A DNA stretch of 64,000 bases from Amphibalanus amphitrite. Lineage: Eukaryota; Arthropoda; Thecostraca; Balanomorpha; Balanidae. The DNA lies in the NCBI RefSeq assembly GCF_019059575.1, contig NW_024881672.1, forward strand, positions 62,001 to 126,000, written 5' to 3'. The notes beneath the pieces are model-generated. The model ran no database searches. It saw nothing but the letters and a program-made list of their open reading frames with translations, and was not told where the DNA came from. Below, piece by piece: positions 1 through 12,400 of this stretch. Every line of letters begins with the position of its first letter. The first letter of the stretch is position 1. A program made the position numbers and the translations under genes.

Positions 1-2212
1 GAGCGGTGCAGGGAGGGATGGAGAGGGATGGAGTGGGCACGGTAAGGACGGGGATAAAGGACGATGGCATTGAGATGAGAGTATGAAATGAACACTGAGC
101 AGAACAGGATGAACTGGAATGGATGGAACCGAAACGGAGCCTGGACTATGACAGAGCAGCGAGGACGAAGAATGATGCGAGGGGTCAAGCAAGATGAAGA
201 CCAGGGACATGACAACAGACATAAATTTCCAGGACAGGGAGGGTCAGGAAGAAACGATACAAAACGTCAGGATGGAACAAGATAAGACGAGACGACTCAG
301 AGCGAGCGGAAGCTGGACGCGACCGGATAGAACAGACCGAGAGGCGGGCCGAACTTGGCCGGGCGTCAGCGAACGTGCAATCGGCCAACTTTGCGTGCGG
401 CCCAGATTGGATCCCGGGCGCGGCCCGTGGTCGCCCCGCACCGCTTCGTCTCACCTCGTGGCCGCTCTCTCAACTCCTGAGACATGGTGGCTGACACACC
501 GCAGCACAGATATTGCCATTGGAGCCGCAGCCGCAGCGCAGCCATTGGAGCTAGTGACTAGCACTTTAATGGGTTTGGTGAGAACGGCTGTATCTAGGCC
601 CGTACTTAGTCATTTGTGATGCAGACAGTGCTGCAAACTCATTTAATAATATTATAATCCAATCTAATGGTATGCTAATATTCAGCTTATTACTGTTACC
701 CTGAAGAGGCATAGGCTAACCTTTATTGTTTGGTAGTCATTTCCGACAGAGCTCAGTTTGTACCTCATGGGTGCACGCCACCAAATGCCAACTCCTAGTT
801 ATAGACTTTAAATACAACAGCGAAATTGTTTGCCATCCTCACAGCATCCGAGATTTAATAACACGAATAATTAACATAACATACGATGTCTAGGAGCGGC
901 AGAGGTAAAAATACACAATTTATGCACAAACTCCGCATCAATTATCCACCAGCAAAATTGCTGTTCACCTGCATTCTTTCTAAATGTTCGGCGGCGAGGC
1001 GGTGGTGCTCCATGACTGTTTTATCTCTAGCCCACACACGTGGGATTATTCGGAGCGCTGCAGCAGCACCGGCCGTTGAGCACCAGTTGCCCTCCGCTCG
1101 CTCCCCATGACCTTTGGCCTTTATGCCCTGGGGCGCTCTGCCGGCCGAGTGCTGTGAAAGGCAGTCCGGCGGCCACGGGCAAGTGCAGATAATAAGATAA
1201 CGTGAATCTATCAGAGTCCTCGGCTGGACTTAGCGGATCTGACAGCCACCGAAAATAGATAAAAGAATGCTTTGTCAGTCGAGTCAGCCGTGGTTGAATG
1301 TCGAAATGAAGTTGAATGTCAGTGGGCCACGCTTATGGATGGCGCTCTGGCTCATCATTCACTCAGTGTGTCGCTGCCTGCTCGCAGCCTGTCACCGACG
1401 ACTGATGGCGGCAAAAGGCAGCGCCGTCTCAGCGGGACAGGCTGTCACAAAGGCAGAGATAAACACCGCTGCGCCGCAGACACCCTGACGGCACGGGCAG
1501 CGGCTGGTCGCTGCGGTGACGCCACAGACAACAACCTGTCAGCAAAGTATGAGCAACATTCCTGGACTCGCGAACATCTCGACTTCGTCAAAATTAGTAA
1601 ATTTTCTTGCGCCCACCAGCAGGCAATCACTCACACGTAGCAACAACAATCACAATTACTTTTATGAGAGTATTGGTGCAGTGACGTAGGTTCCGTCTCA
1701 CGGCTTACATTTGCTCCGGCGCCGGTCAGCTGCCGCTCACGGCACCGTTAAGCCCCGGCCTGAGCCATGCATAATACCGCCCCTGAGGGCATCACGCGTC
1801 CATCAGGCCGTCGGGCGGCACGTGCCACGTGACGGGTCAGACGCCCGACCACGGGCCCCACACGTGACACGCGGCGGGGAAGGCGGCGGGGATGCCCCCA
1901 TTGTGGGGTAGTCATCAGCCGATTTGTCTCACAGCCTCTCGTGAAAAGAATGGCTGAATAGTTATCCACGTATTGTATACTAGCAACGGAAAAGAAAACG
2001 GCATACTGAGAAGCCATACAATTGCCATGTAAAGCCGAGCCATGTAAAGCCACGTAAATTGAGAATCCGTTTTCTTTCGTATTTACATGCTAAGACGAGG
2101 AAAAAGGAACACATAATTTACGCGCAATAAGGAACAGAATATAATAACGAATGGCAGCAGACAAGGTATTGTCACGCAGCTAAAAATAAAAACGAGCTTT
2201 TATAAATTTAAT
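1..2212. other. Non-coding stretch, probably USP30 intron 4
   Basis: Positions 1-300 are purine-rich low-complexity DNA (GGATGGA and GGAAC variants). The rest is mixed-composition sequence. Short open frames exist on both strands but none shows a recognisable motif, and no USP30 continuation (such as the HLQR block) was seen. Confidence 0.5.
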
Positions 2213-2541
2213 CCGAACCTTTTGATAGGAAGGATTCACAAGGACAGAGCCACCGCTAAGCGAAGCTTGTTGCGGTGACCCTGCCCTCTACCCTCCGATC
2301 GCGCAATTCCAGTTCTATGGCAGAATTTAGAGTCCAAAGTTTAACGTGCGCACATAGCCGCGCACGGCCGGTCCCCTCACTGACTTCGCCTGGCTACGGC
2401 CTGCCACCAACCGCAACCATACGTGTCAGGAGGCCCATAAATGTCACGCGCCCGTCGCGCTTCGAACCCGGACTGTTATAACCGGGAACGCTTGCTCTCA
2501 CCACGCGGAGTCCTACGCTCTAGTGACTGAGCTACGGGACC
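2213..2541 (-). repeat. tRNA-derived SINE-like element
   Basis: Read on the minus strand from 2541, the sequence starts GGTCCCGTAGCTCAGTCAC, a tRNA-like 5' end with an A-box (TAGCTCAGTCACTAGAGC). About 60 bases later comes a B-box-like GGGTTCGAAGC near 2457. The anticodon stem is imperfect, so this is a tRNA-derived SINE head rather than a working tRNA. An unrelated body of about 230 bp follows; the 3' limit near 2213 is approximate, where an A/T-rich tail begins. No target duplication could be fixed. Confidence 0.6.
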
Positions 2542-3253
2542 GACTAAGTCAAACGGGACCGAGCTTGAAGCAAAGCCTAGGCAAACTTCGTGGATGGCAT
2601 GGTCTCTGCCTTCGGATAGAAAACAAATAACTAAAAGAAAATTAGTTAATTGTTCCATCGCTCTCCGCTACAAGCTAGCGGCGGAAACAAGCAAAACAAC
2701 ATAAATCTATTGGAGAAAATCTGATACTATTAATCGGCTCACCACCCGCAGCTCGCACCTCGATGGTCAACAGCTTTATCTTCATAAAACCTGCCAAAGA
2801 ACTTCGATAAAATGGCGTTTGTATAACCGAGTGTGCCATCAGGTCAGGTAGAACCTGGTATTATTGTAGAAGGATCAAAGATCGGAGGAAAAGGAAAGAG
2901 GCCGTCTAATAAAATAACGAGGCATGGCATGATTTCCAACGTCCAACGCGTCCAACGTATGATCCAATCTAAGTTGCCTATTGTTGTTCTCACCCGGAGT
3001 ATTCCCTGACGTCTATAAAGCGAGTTCCGCGTCACTCCCATTCCCCTCCAAGCAGGCCCTCCACGGCCCCACATCATCTTGGCGCAACAGGCTCCGTCAA
3101 ACAATTCCTGCCGAGACTGCCGCTGATAGATTCCCTCCCCTCCCCTCCCCTCTCCCACCGCTGCCGGTAGCGACAGCGACGTCGATGCGAAGCTATTTCC
3201 ACTTTGGACGCGCGGCGGCGGTCGGCCGTCATACGGCGCACCAGTAGCGTTAC
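2542..3253. other. Intron sequence next to USP30 exon 4
   Basis: This lies just downstream of the exon 4 donor on the minus strand. No conserved motif was seen. The long minus-strand open frame around 2844-3449 runs through the exon in another frame and is a shadow. Confidence 0.5.
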
Positions 3254-3436
3254 CTTGGCAACCAAAGAGCGCTTGGAGAAGCGGCCGCGTCGCTGGCAGG
3301 AGTCGCACTTGACATCGTGGACGGTCTCTGGCGCGCTGAACTGGCCGAGTAGGGTCGGTAGGCTGAGCGCCTGTAGTCGCGGCGCCGCCGGCAGCGGTAG
3401 GGACAGCGACTCGAAGTTCTCCCAGCGGACGGCGCA
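3254..3436 (-). CDS. USP30: USP30 exon 4 (SLSLPLP, second zinc CxxC)
   Basis: A 183-bp phase-0 exon with acceptor GTCCGGCAG and donor GCCAAG followed by GTAACG. It encodes CAVRWENFESLSLPLPAAP, then ETVHDVKCDSCQRRGRF, continuing the zinc-ribbon part of the USP domain. The preceding intron is 6.7 kb and full of nested transposons. I could not find the next exon between 1 and 3247. Confidence 0.88.
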
Positions 3437-6400
3437 CTGCCGGACACACGGGGTGTCGGGGGAGGGGTCAGGGGTCAGAACAGAGCAGAACGGCGGCGGG
3501 GTGGACGGCGCGGCGCCGCGGTGATCGAGTGAGATGGAACGGGAGTGGGTACAAGCTCAGAGGCATTCCCTCTCCCTGCGCCCCCGCACGGTTGTGTGGA
3601 CATGGCACTGGTGAGGACCGGATACAAGGTCTGGCGGCCTGACAATAACGGAACGAACCATCAATGTGACAAAAGACGCTGCGATGGCGTGTAGGCTGGC
3701 GACAGACGGCACGAGGCGGAAGAGCTATCGGGACCGATCAGCGCAGCATAAAGCGAGAACTGACACATACACAGACACACAGTGACGGCACAGAGAAAAC
3801 AGACACTGGAGTGTCAAGAAATATTGACGGCACAGCATGCGAGACACACCACAATGGCTGTGATTGATAATATAACATGTGCGGAGTGTAACAATGAAAA
3901 TGTCGACGGCTGAATAAAGGAGAGGAAGCGACTTTTGTCGACCTTCAGATCTGTCGGTCACGTCAATATTGCAGTAATATCTTAGTAGAGGCCGTTGGTT
4001 CTGTCGGTCACGTCAATAATGCAGTAATATCCTAGCGATTCCTTCTTAACACGTTCTGAACGTGCCGGTAGGGTGGCACGTTCAGACATTCATCAGTAAC
4101 AAAACTTTCATGCTGTTGCAGTAGGTGCGAGATGCGGAAGAACAAAAAAAAAACAAAAAAAAAACAAGACGAATCCGATCGTCGACCCCAATGTTAATTT
4201 TACTGTCTTTTACTGTCTTTGTTAATTAAAGGCGGTTGGAACGACTGGAAGATTTGTTTATATGTTGTTCATATTGTAAAGTTATTAACTTTTCTACCAC
4301 TGAACACTTACGTGACCCGTTGCTATAAATCAAGACTTCCTATTGGAATATCGTGTAAAAATAAGCCCGCTAGATGTGGGAATATCAACACGCTGTAGTC
4401 TGCAAATAATGAATCTAAGTCCCATCCACATGGGACCGAAGTGCGATTCGCGAGTACCTATCAACTTAGATCCCAATTGATGTTACATGCATAGTTTGCA
4501 TAGGAAAGACGATCCCTTTCAAAACATGCATAAATAGGACAAAAAGTTTGCGCTAGAGCACAATCCACGGTAATCGCAGCGATCAATAATCGCAATCTAC
4601 ATGGCCATTGCCGGTGCAAGGTCAATGGGTTCTATCTAGGATGCCGATCGTTGGCGATCCATTTCCCGGCTCCTTCGCGATGCAATCAATACGTTACAAT
4701 GCCGAGAACGAGCCCACAGTCTGCCGGGAATCGGCTGTTCTCAAATAACAGCTAAGCCAGAATTCAATTTCAACGCCGATCCTTTGAGACTTGAACAAAC
4801 AGGTGAACAAAAGCAAGCCATCTCGAGGCCCAAAGAAAGCTATCCCCGGGTCCAAATGCACTTTGCAAATTGTTATCCCTTCGCTATACATCTGAAATGT
4901 TTGAAATTCAATAAGATGGTATTAAATCAATCGTTGTTTGATTTCGGAAATCAGAATGAGCCGTAAAATAGCCATAGATATTCCTACGACGTCGTTTTGG
5001 GACCTAACATTCAAAGTAGAGATTGCAATCCCGGAACGTTTTGACAATCCCGGGATCCCGAAAGTTTTATTTCGAGATCCCGGGATCCCGGGATCCCGGT
5101 CTTGTCACTATAGGTCGTAAGAATAATTTCCTACTGACATATTTTGGGTCTTTTAGCTTACCACAAACAAAGAGGCAACCAAAAGCCATCCTTAGACCAT
5201 GTCATTTGCAATAAACACGATTGAATTTGCGAAAGAAACGTTTCGATTTGATTAGTATTACCCCAATTGGCCTAAAGGTAGTGTGCCAGCTTCCTTGGAC
5301 CGTATGGAGTTAATGGCCCAGATAAGGAGAACCGGATTTTTAGAACTTATCCATACCTTCAAAACTCATGGAAACGTCTTAAATTCTTCAAATTTTGAGT
5401 ACCCCAGTGCGAAATTCGCCCCGACGGGTTGTCGGTCGTACCCCAACCACATTTCACACCACTATGAACAATAAATGCACACACTGAAATCGCTATTACC
5501 GATATGCTCATCCAATCAAGTTTCGATAAACCCGTTCATCATCATCTCCTGCGGTTTGGAACACGCCTGTTAGGTGGCTTCTGATGCTCGTCGAGGTCGG
5601 AATTTCCAAATACGCGTGGTGCGTCGGGCCGCGCGCTCTGACTTCGGCCAAGAAAAATGCGTCAGCTGATCATTGTCATTTCTGCCACTTGCGTGTGGTG
5701 AAATGGGGTCATAACTTATAAGACGGCTTTTTCATATCAATTATTTTACATAAAATCATATTTCAAACCATAAATAATGTTCGACAGCCAAATAAAAGAA
5801 ACAATACCAATACGGGCTTACAGTTTAAGGCTCGACATTGTGTTGTCTACGATTAGACAGCTGATAACTCATTCCCGTACGTCGTATGGTCGTAACACTA
5901 TAATGACCTTTGCTTATTGTCACAAGTGCGCCGCATTCGCGATTGTTGCCCGACGCCTGTTTGCAGGTGAGCCCACTACAGTTGTTATACATATCTAAAA
6001 ACCGAAAAACTTTTAGGCGAAAAAGGCACTATTCCAGGCCCATTTTTGATTTTTTTGCGATATTATGTAAAAACAGAAGCTTCTTATCCTAGGAAAAATA
6101 AAATGGGAAATCTTTCAAAGGTGGCACACTACCTTTAATAAAACTGTGCGCCGACCACTGCGTTTACTATCTCGTCATTCAGACGGGTTCCAGCACATCC
6201 ACGCCTCACTCACTCTTCGTCTACGCTACTCGTATTAACGCGACAATTTTAAGCCATTGTTGGTAGGTCTGTCTATTTTAACCCGCGCACCGACGGGGGG
6301 CGGATATCCGCCCCCCCCCCCCCCTGAGGTTTTTCGCGGATAGCAGGAAAACCGCGGCGCGTAGCGCCGCGAAATTTGGTGCGACTATTCTCTCATCAAT

Positions 6401-9400
6401 TTTGCACATGGTGTGCAAGTTTGAACCTCCTAACTTTCAAGGTCAGGTCACCAGGTTACTTTGAATGACCCAACCTCAAGTCACTTTTTTGCAACTTTGT
6501 CACCGTGCCAGAGCTACAGTAGATGTCGGAGGCCTTTGAAAGTCGCAGGATGTTATTAGGTCATTAGTAGCTACAATTTGTATATCTCGGAATTTTGATG
6601 TCGGTGACCTAAGGACAGGTCAATTTCGCGACCTCCCCATTATAAGTCAATGGGGGAAAAATCAACTCCCTGTTTTTACCACTAAAACGGGTCGGAATGG
6701 CCCCATATACCATACATGACTTCATATACGATCAACCTTCACTACCTTGAGGTCTGTTTTGCTGTTGGGCAGGTGTAAGGTCATGTGACGTCATCAAAGG
6801 TCACCAGCGGTTTTTGCCAATAACTCCGTACAGGAACAAGATACAGCCGCGCGGATGGTCTCATTGTGTTCAGCTCGTCAAGACGCATCGAATGATATAC
6901 ATGATGACCTCGAGGTCACGTGACCTGAGGTCAACCTTTGACCTTGACCTTTCGAGGTCAACATATATATCATTCGATGCGGATTGACGAGAGGATCACG
7001 ATGATGCCCTTAGTTTGTTCCTATCTTGACTATTTCGAAAGTTATTCGAGAAAAAACTCTCCATATCTAGCGCCGCCATTTTGACTTTTTCGACCCCTGT
7101 GACGTCATCTTTGACCTGACCTGAAAATGACCTTAGTAAAAATTGTAGACCTTGTCCGTGCGTATCCGATGCCGTTTACCGCTTGTCGCTATCTTGCTTC
7201 GTTCTCGAGATCTCAGGGGGGGGGGCGGTCACCCGCCCCCCCCCCCGTCGGTGCGAAGTTGGCGCAGACCCCCGTCGGTGCGCGGGTTAAAACTCGCGAC
7301 CAGTGTACGCAAAATTTGGCAGCTCCCTATTTCACAATGTTTTCAAGACGTCGATTGGTCACTTCACCTTCCGGTTCCGCTTTCATCACTAATGTCTCTC
7401 AGATTTTGCTCCAAAGTCGCTTTGAGGGCAGAGTCACTGACTGGGAGAGCTCCACCCTACCGTCTTCAACGTTTGAATCAGTGAGCTCTGCCGTCACTTG
7501 CGCCGACATCTGTGGCATTTTTCTGCGACACGAGCTCAAACACTGTCTTGATGACCTCTTTTGTTCCGGCCACGGACGGACAAGTCAGAATCGCTTAACT
7601 CCACGATCCGTGATCCTGATAGAGATGTTGCTGCACTGATGCTGCAATTTTTTGACGTTCGGGACCCTTTTTCGTACACATTTAAGCGGCTTATCCGCTG
7701 TGGGTGATACCCGGGAGCTACCAACACGGTCAATTGTGGACGGCCGGTACGGGGTGCCAGCTAAATAGTTTCTCTGCTTTATGTCACTAAGCACCATGAA
7801 CAGTGTAAACAAGACTCGTGCAGCGGCTGCATTCTTTTTATGGTGAAAAACTGATTTTTTTCGGGATCCCGGGATTGGCGGAATTTCGGGATCGGGATCG
7901 GGATTAAAATCCCGCCGGGATTCCGGGATCCCGATCCCGGGATTGCAATCTCTAATTCAAAGCAAAAAAATAGTTGGCCAAAGCATGCCATTTAATTTCA
8001 GCCTGAGACGATAAAATCGTGCCCAAATCTAGAACACATGCAAAACAAGAAAACCGTAAGCAGGATCGAGACGAAAACGGAACGAGTGTGATACCTTTAG
8101 GTATGCCTGAAATAAACTGTTCGGCAGCACTCAATCAAATAAGTACATAAACCAGTATAACGCCTTTTGGGGCGACTAACGGAGCGAGCGAGAGGGTGAG
8201 CCTTGCACGTGCGAAATTGCGAGGGGGTACCTCCAACTGAGTTGTGCACGGCACCCTACTAACCGGTCTCTAGCGATGTGCCAAATTTGAGCACAATCGG
8301 CCCAGCCGTTCTCGAGATCTGGAGGCGGCACCCTGCACGTGCGCACGTGCAAAATGGGTCCCAACTGACTTTTGCACGGCACCCTACTAACCGGTCCCTA
8401 ACCATGTACCAAATTTGAGCGCCATCGATCCAGCCGTTCTCGAGATCTGGAATCGACCCCTGCACGTGCGCACGTGCAGCAGCACCTCAACTCTGGCACA
8501 TGGATATGCATTTCATAGTGGGTGCCTACCTACATGCCAACTTTCAGCGCAATCGGCCAAGTAGTTACCGAGATATTGCAACAATTGCAAAAGTGACACC
8601 TCTTCGTTTTGCACGTGGCACGTGCATAAGGGGTCACCCACATGCATCGGGAATAGTCCAATACTTGGTAGAAGGAATGAAGCTACCCTACAAAAATTAC
8701 CGCATGTAAATCGGTCAAGTGGTTGCTGAGATATAAGCCTCGCAAAAGCGTGACCACGGCCGGCCGGCCGCTCATACTCAGAAATTTCCGTTAATCTAAG
8801 GAAAGACTACAAAGACCCCATTCGGCCGAACGCGCCCTAATGGGGAGAGGGTGGATTCTGACCTCCTGTCTTTTTTTTCCGAACGGATGGGTTCAAATTT
8901 TGATATTCGACCTGGAAATCGGCGAAATTTTGCCTTCAATGACCTTCGGTGACCTGACCTTTGACCTGACCAAAAAATTGACCGAAGTGATTTCCTCATT
9001 ATTTTTGACGCTCTTTCGAACACCGCCTTCCGCGTATCGCTACGTGGCCCAGGAGCCGAGTTAGAAAGGGGGGTGTTCAAACACCCCCCTCCCCCAGCAG
9101 AAAGACTACTGTACGCTCGCTTCGCTCGCTCCGTAACAATTATGGATTTGCTGTGGATTTACTATTATGGATTTACTAAAAACACATTCATTTGATCACT
9201 AGTCGGCAAAATATCTAACAAGGGCAGATTCAGCTCATTGAACTCCGGCACAGCTGACTGAAATAGCGACTTAGGGCCATCAACCCATCCTTGTGTCTAA
9301 TTTTAGCCAGCGAACCACTCTCACTCAGTAAAGCGGGCGCCTGAGTTACATCGCCGCCTGTTTTTATCGCTGCCGAATCCATTCCCGGTGTTCGAACCAG

Positions 9401-12400
9401 TGTGGTTACCGTCGAACCGCCTTGTCCACAAATTTAATGACTGCCAGTCGATATCTCGGTGGTCCAAGCGCGGACAAATTACCGTCAGACAGGTATCGAC
9501 CGCACCACCACCGCTCGTCCGCCACAATAAATTGCCGCTCTTGTATCTCATCAGCCCGGCGGTGTACCGGCGCTAAAGTTTTCCGCCGATAAAAAGAGAT
9601 AGTGGCTAGCGATTCACTGCCTCATGCCTGGATAGACACCGCCGTTTACGGCTCAAATGTTGATGCAGAATTAAACTCCGATCGCTTGCAAGTTGCAAGC
9701 AGGTTAGCTAAAATAAGGCAATATCCAGATGAAAATAGTACAGACTCGCCGATAACGAAATCAACGGTCTGAACTCCATATCACGAGTCGCCTACCATCT
9801 ATTCAGGGCAATTTGAATCCACAAGGCAGGATATTTATAGCAAGAAGAGATGAGCGAGGAAAACTGTCCGAAATTGAAAGCAAAACTAGCGCAAAAGCTG
9901 CTGCACTATAGGAGCATTGAGCATTCAATGCTCCTATAGTGCAGCAGTGTCACAGTGTCACAGTGTCACCACACTAACAGTGTCACCGCACTAAGTTCGG
10001 TGGGCGCATCAATTCCGAGGCAGTCTGCATGTCAACAATAACCCCAAGAGAAGTCTGTAACGTTCGTCAATTGCTAACATCCCCACCGTCCCCCCCCCCC
10101 CTCTCCTTCCTCAGGGGAGCGGCCGCGCTCGTCTCACCTTGTGCCCGCAGGCCTGGCAGACCAGCTGAGTGGAGACGGTGCCGGTGAAGGGTGACCTCAG
10201 AGCGCTCGGTGAGCTGCGCCAGCCGGGTGCGCCGACACCCCGCACCCGGTGCACGATACCCTGCAGCTGACGGCGACCTACCGCTCCGCGGGAGGTTCCA
10301 GTCGCCGGAGAGCTCGCCATAGGGGAGGTAGAGCTCTCCGTGGGGCTCTTGGTGGCGGCCGGGGCGCCACTGGGACCCGGGAGACTGTTGGTGACCGCCG
10401 CAGCGTGACTGCTGCTGTCGGTGGCTGGCCGAGACTCTGGCGATGTCGCTTGAGCTCCTCCCCGCGAGATGGACGCAGGGTCAGTAGATGCCGTCGACAC
10501 CTTCAACTGGTCACCCCGCTCGTCCGGAGAAACTGCCGCACCACCGTCATCATCACTGGCCGGCGTGGAAGCCGAGTCACCGTTCTCACGGGGGAGCCGA
10601 TCAGCTACAGCGTCACACGGACCAGTCACACCGTCCGGCATCGAGGGAGACTGGACATCATTCCCCGCCACCGTCTCCATCCTCTTACTTCGCTTCTGCC
10701 TTCCCAAAGAAACCGGCCTCTTTCCACCACCGTTCCTCCCCGTCCCAGGGGCGCCACTCGTCACGCCCGCGCCACCTCTCGTCAATCCCGCGCCACAGAT
10801 GTCTCTGGCATCTCCGCGCATCCTGGCTCCGAGGGCGCCCCAATCCACCAGCGGCTCTCCTGTGTCTGCTTCCACCGGTCCCTCTCCGGCGCGGAGCCCG
10901 TCCGCTGACAGCGCCGCCGCCGGCGGAGGCTCCTCCTGCAGAGTGCTCACCAGCACGTAGAACATCTCGTGCGTGTCCTGCTCGTCGCGCCGAATCAGCC
11001 AGCCGAGTCGCAGCAGACAGGTGACCACGCCGGCCGGAGTGAAGGGATCGGCTCGCTGCTCCGGGTGCGTGCGGTTTACCACTGGCGACAGGGGGGGGGG
11101 GGGGGGAGATGAGCTAGCGGTGGGTAGAGACAGTGATATTACCCAGCAGAAGCTGTCGTTGACGGGGGAAAGTCAACTATAGCCCAGAAAGGCATGGGGA
11201 CGGCCAGCAACAGTGACGTGGGACGCAGGGCCAATGCTGGTGGACGAGCACCGCATGATTGAATACTCTGCACACTCATGGGCGACGTTCACTGGTATGC
11301 ATACCGACGTACCATATGCAACCGTTGACCAGAAACGGATGTTCAATTTTAATCGGCATGGACAAATCAGCGATTTTATCATTCAAAACAAAATAGGTAC
11401 CCTATCGACGGCTATCAATTCCCAAATCAATCATGTTCAAGCATCTTGACTTTAATCACTTAGAACAACATAATAATTCATCACGCGTAGGCATGTCACT
11501 CGGCAGTCAGTTGCTCCCGCAAGGTAATCGTAGTGCATTGCATACATTGTGACAAGAGTCTCAGGGGACAGCGCGGGTGAAAAAGTCACGCCAAGACTGA
11601 CCCCTGGGATAAAAACTACCCACTGACACTTGCATCGGGATGTAGATTTCATCACGGTAAAACGTCAAAGCACCCAGGGGCGCAGTAGGGAAGTAGCGCT
11701 ATCAAACTCGAGTGCGGCCCCTGAGCTTCGTTCACCCCCCCCCCCCCCCACAATCTGCACTCGCCAGCAATTCCGTGCTAGGATTGGCCTTTATTTGTGT
11801 AATGTGAGTGTCACTTCAAAGTCGATAAGTGATGTCGAAATAACTTGTAACAAGTGTCCACTCTGTAATACTCAATGGCTATATTTCGATACCGATTGCA
11901 AGATGTTTGATCAAGTTATGGCGGAATCAATACCGAATAAGCAGATGGCCTGTCTAGGGCTGCCAAGCCAGCACCTAATAGTTATTTCCTTTTTACGACG
12001 ATTTCATTATAAATTGTACCGTTTGCTGCTTTGGATGAATCCAATACAATCATGCTTCCTCCAAGTGTAAGGGAACACAAGCCACTGACGACAGTGTCGT
12101 TCGTTACCACTTCCCACTTGTTACAAATGCGGTGCTGACTCAACGGAACTTGCGACATTTAACAAAAACAAGTTGCCCATCAATGAAGAAAACTACCGAA
12201 TTAAGTGAGATCGTCCATGTTAGCCTTCATCAGACGATCTTGAAATATCAAACAAATTTAGTGTTGTCAAATGTTAGGTGCCGAGCAGAAGGAACACAAA
12301 TAGTTGGGACTCATTTCGTATTACATACGTATTTAATCTCTCTAAGTCAGTGGCGTCGTCTGGCACTAGCAGAGCAATCATCGTGATCATGTCAGAGCCC

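Larger units (their letters stand above)
5017..7954. mobile_element. hAT-type element with two younger elements nested inside
   Basis: The ends are an 18-bp perfect inverted repeat, TAGAGATTGCAATCCCGG at 5017 and its complement ending at 7954. They are flanked by an exact 8-bp duplication ATTCAAAG (5009-5016 and 7955-7962), which points to a hAT-like transposase. Both subterminal regions are rich in CCCGGGATCCCG palindromes. The element contains two complete insertions (5275-6135 and 6282-7286), leaving about 1.07 kb of its own sequence. No transposase frame is visible, so it is non-autonomous or decayed. Confidence 0.8.

Noticed and set aside
2449..2541. Functional tRNA gene
   Set aside because: A- and B-box-like sequences are present but the cloverleaf is imperfect and it continues into an unrelated tail, which fits a SINE.
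2844..3449. 201-codon minus-strand frame
   Set aside because: Wrong frame through USP30 exon 4; the frame giving SLSLPLP and CDSC is the real one.
10249..11024. Several long plus-strand frames opposite USP30 exon 3
   Set aside because: Antisense shadows of a GC-rich coding exon; the minus-strand frame has the USP motifs and correct splice sites.
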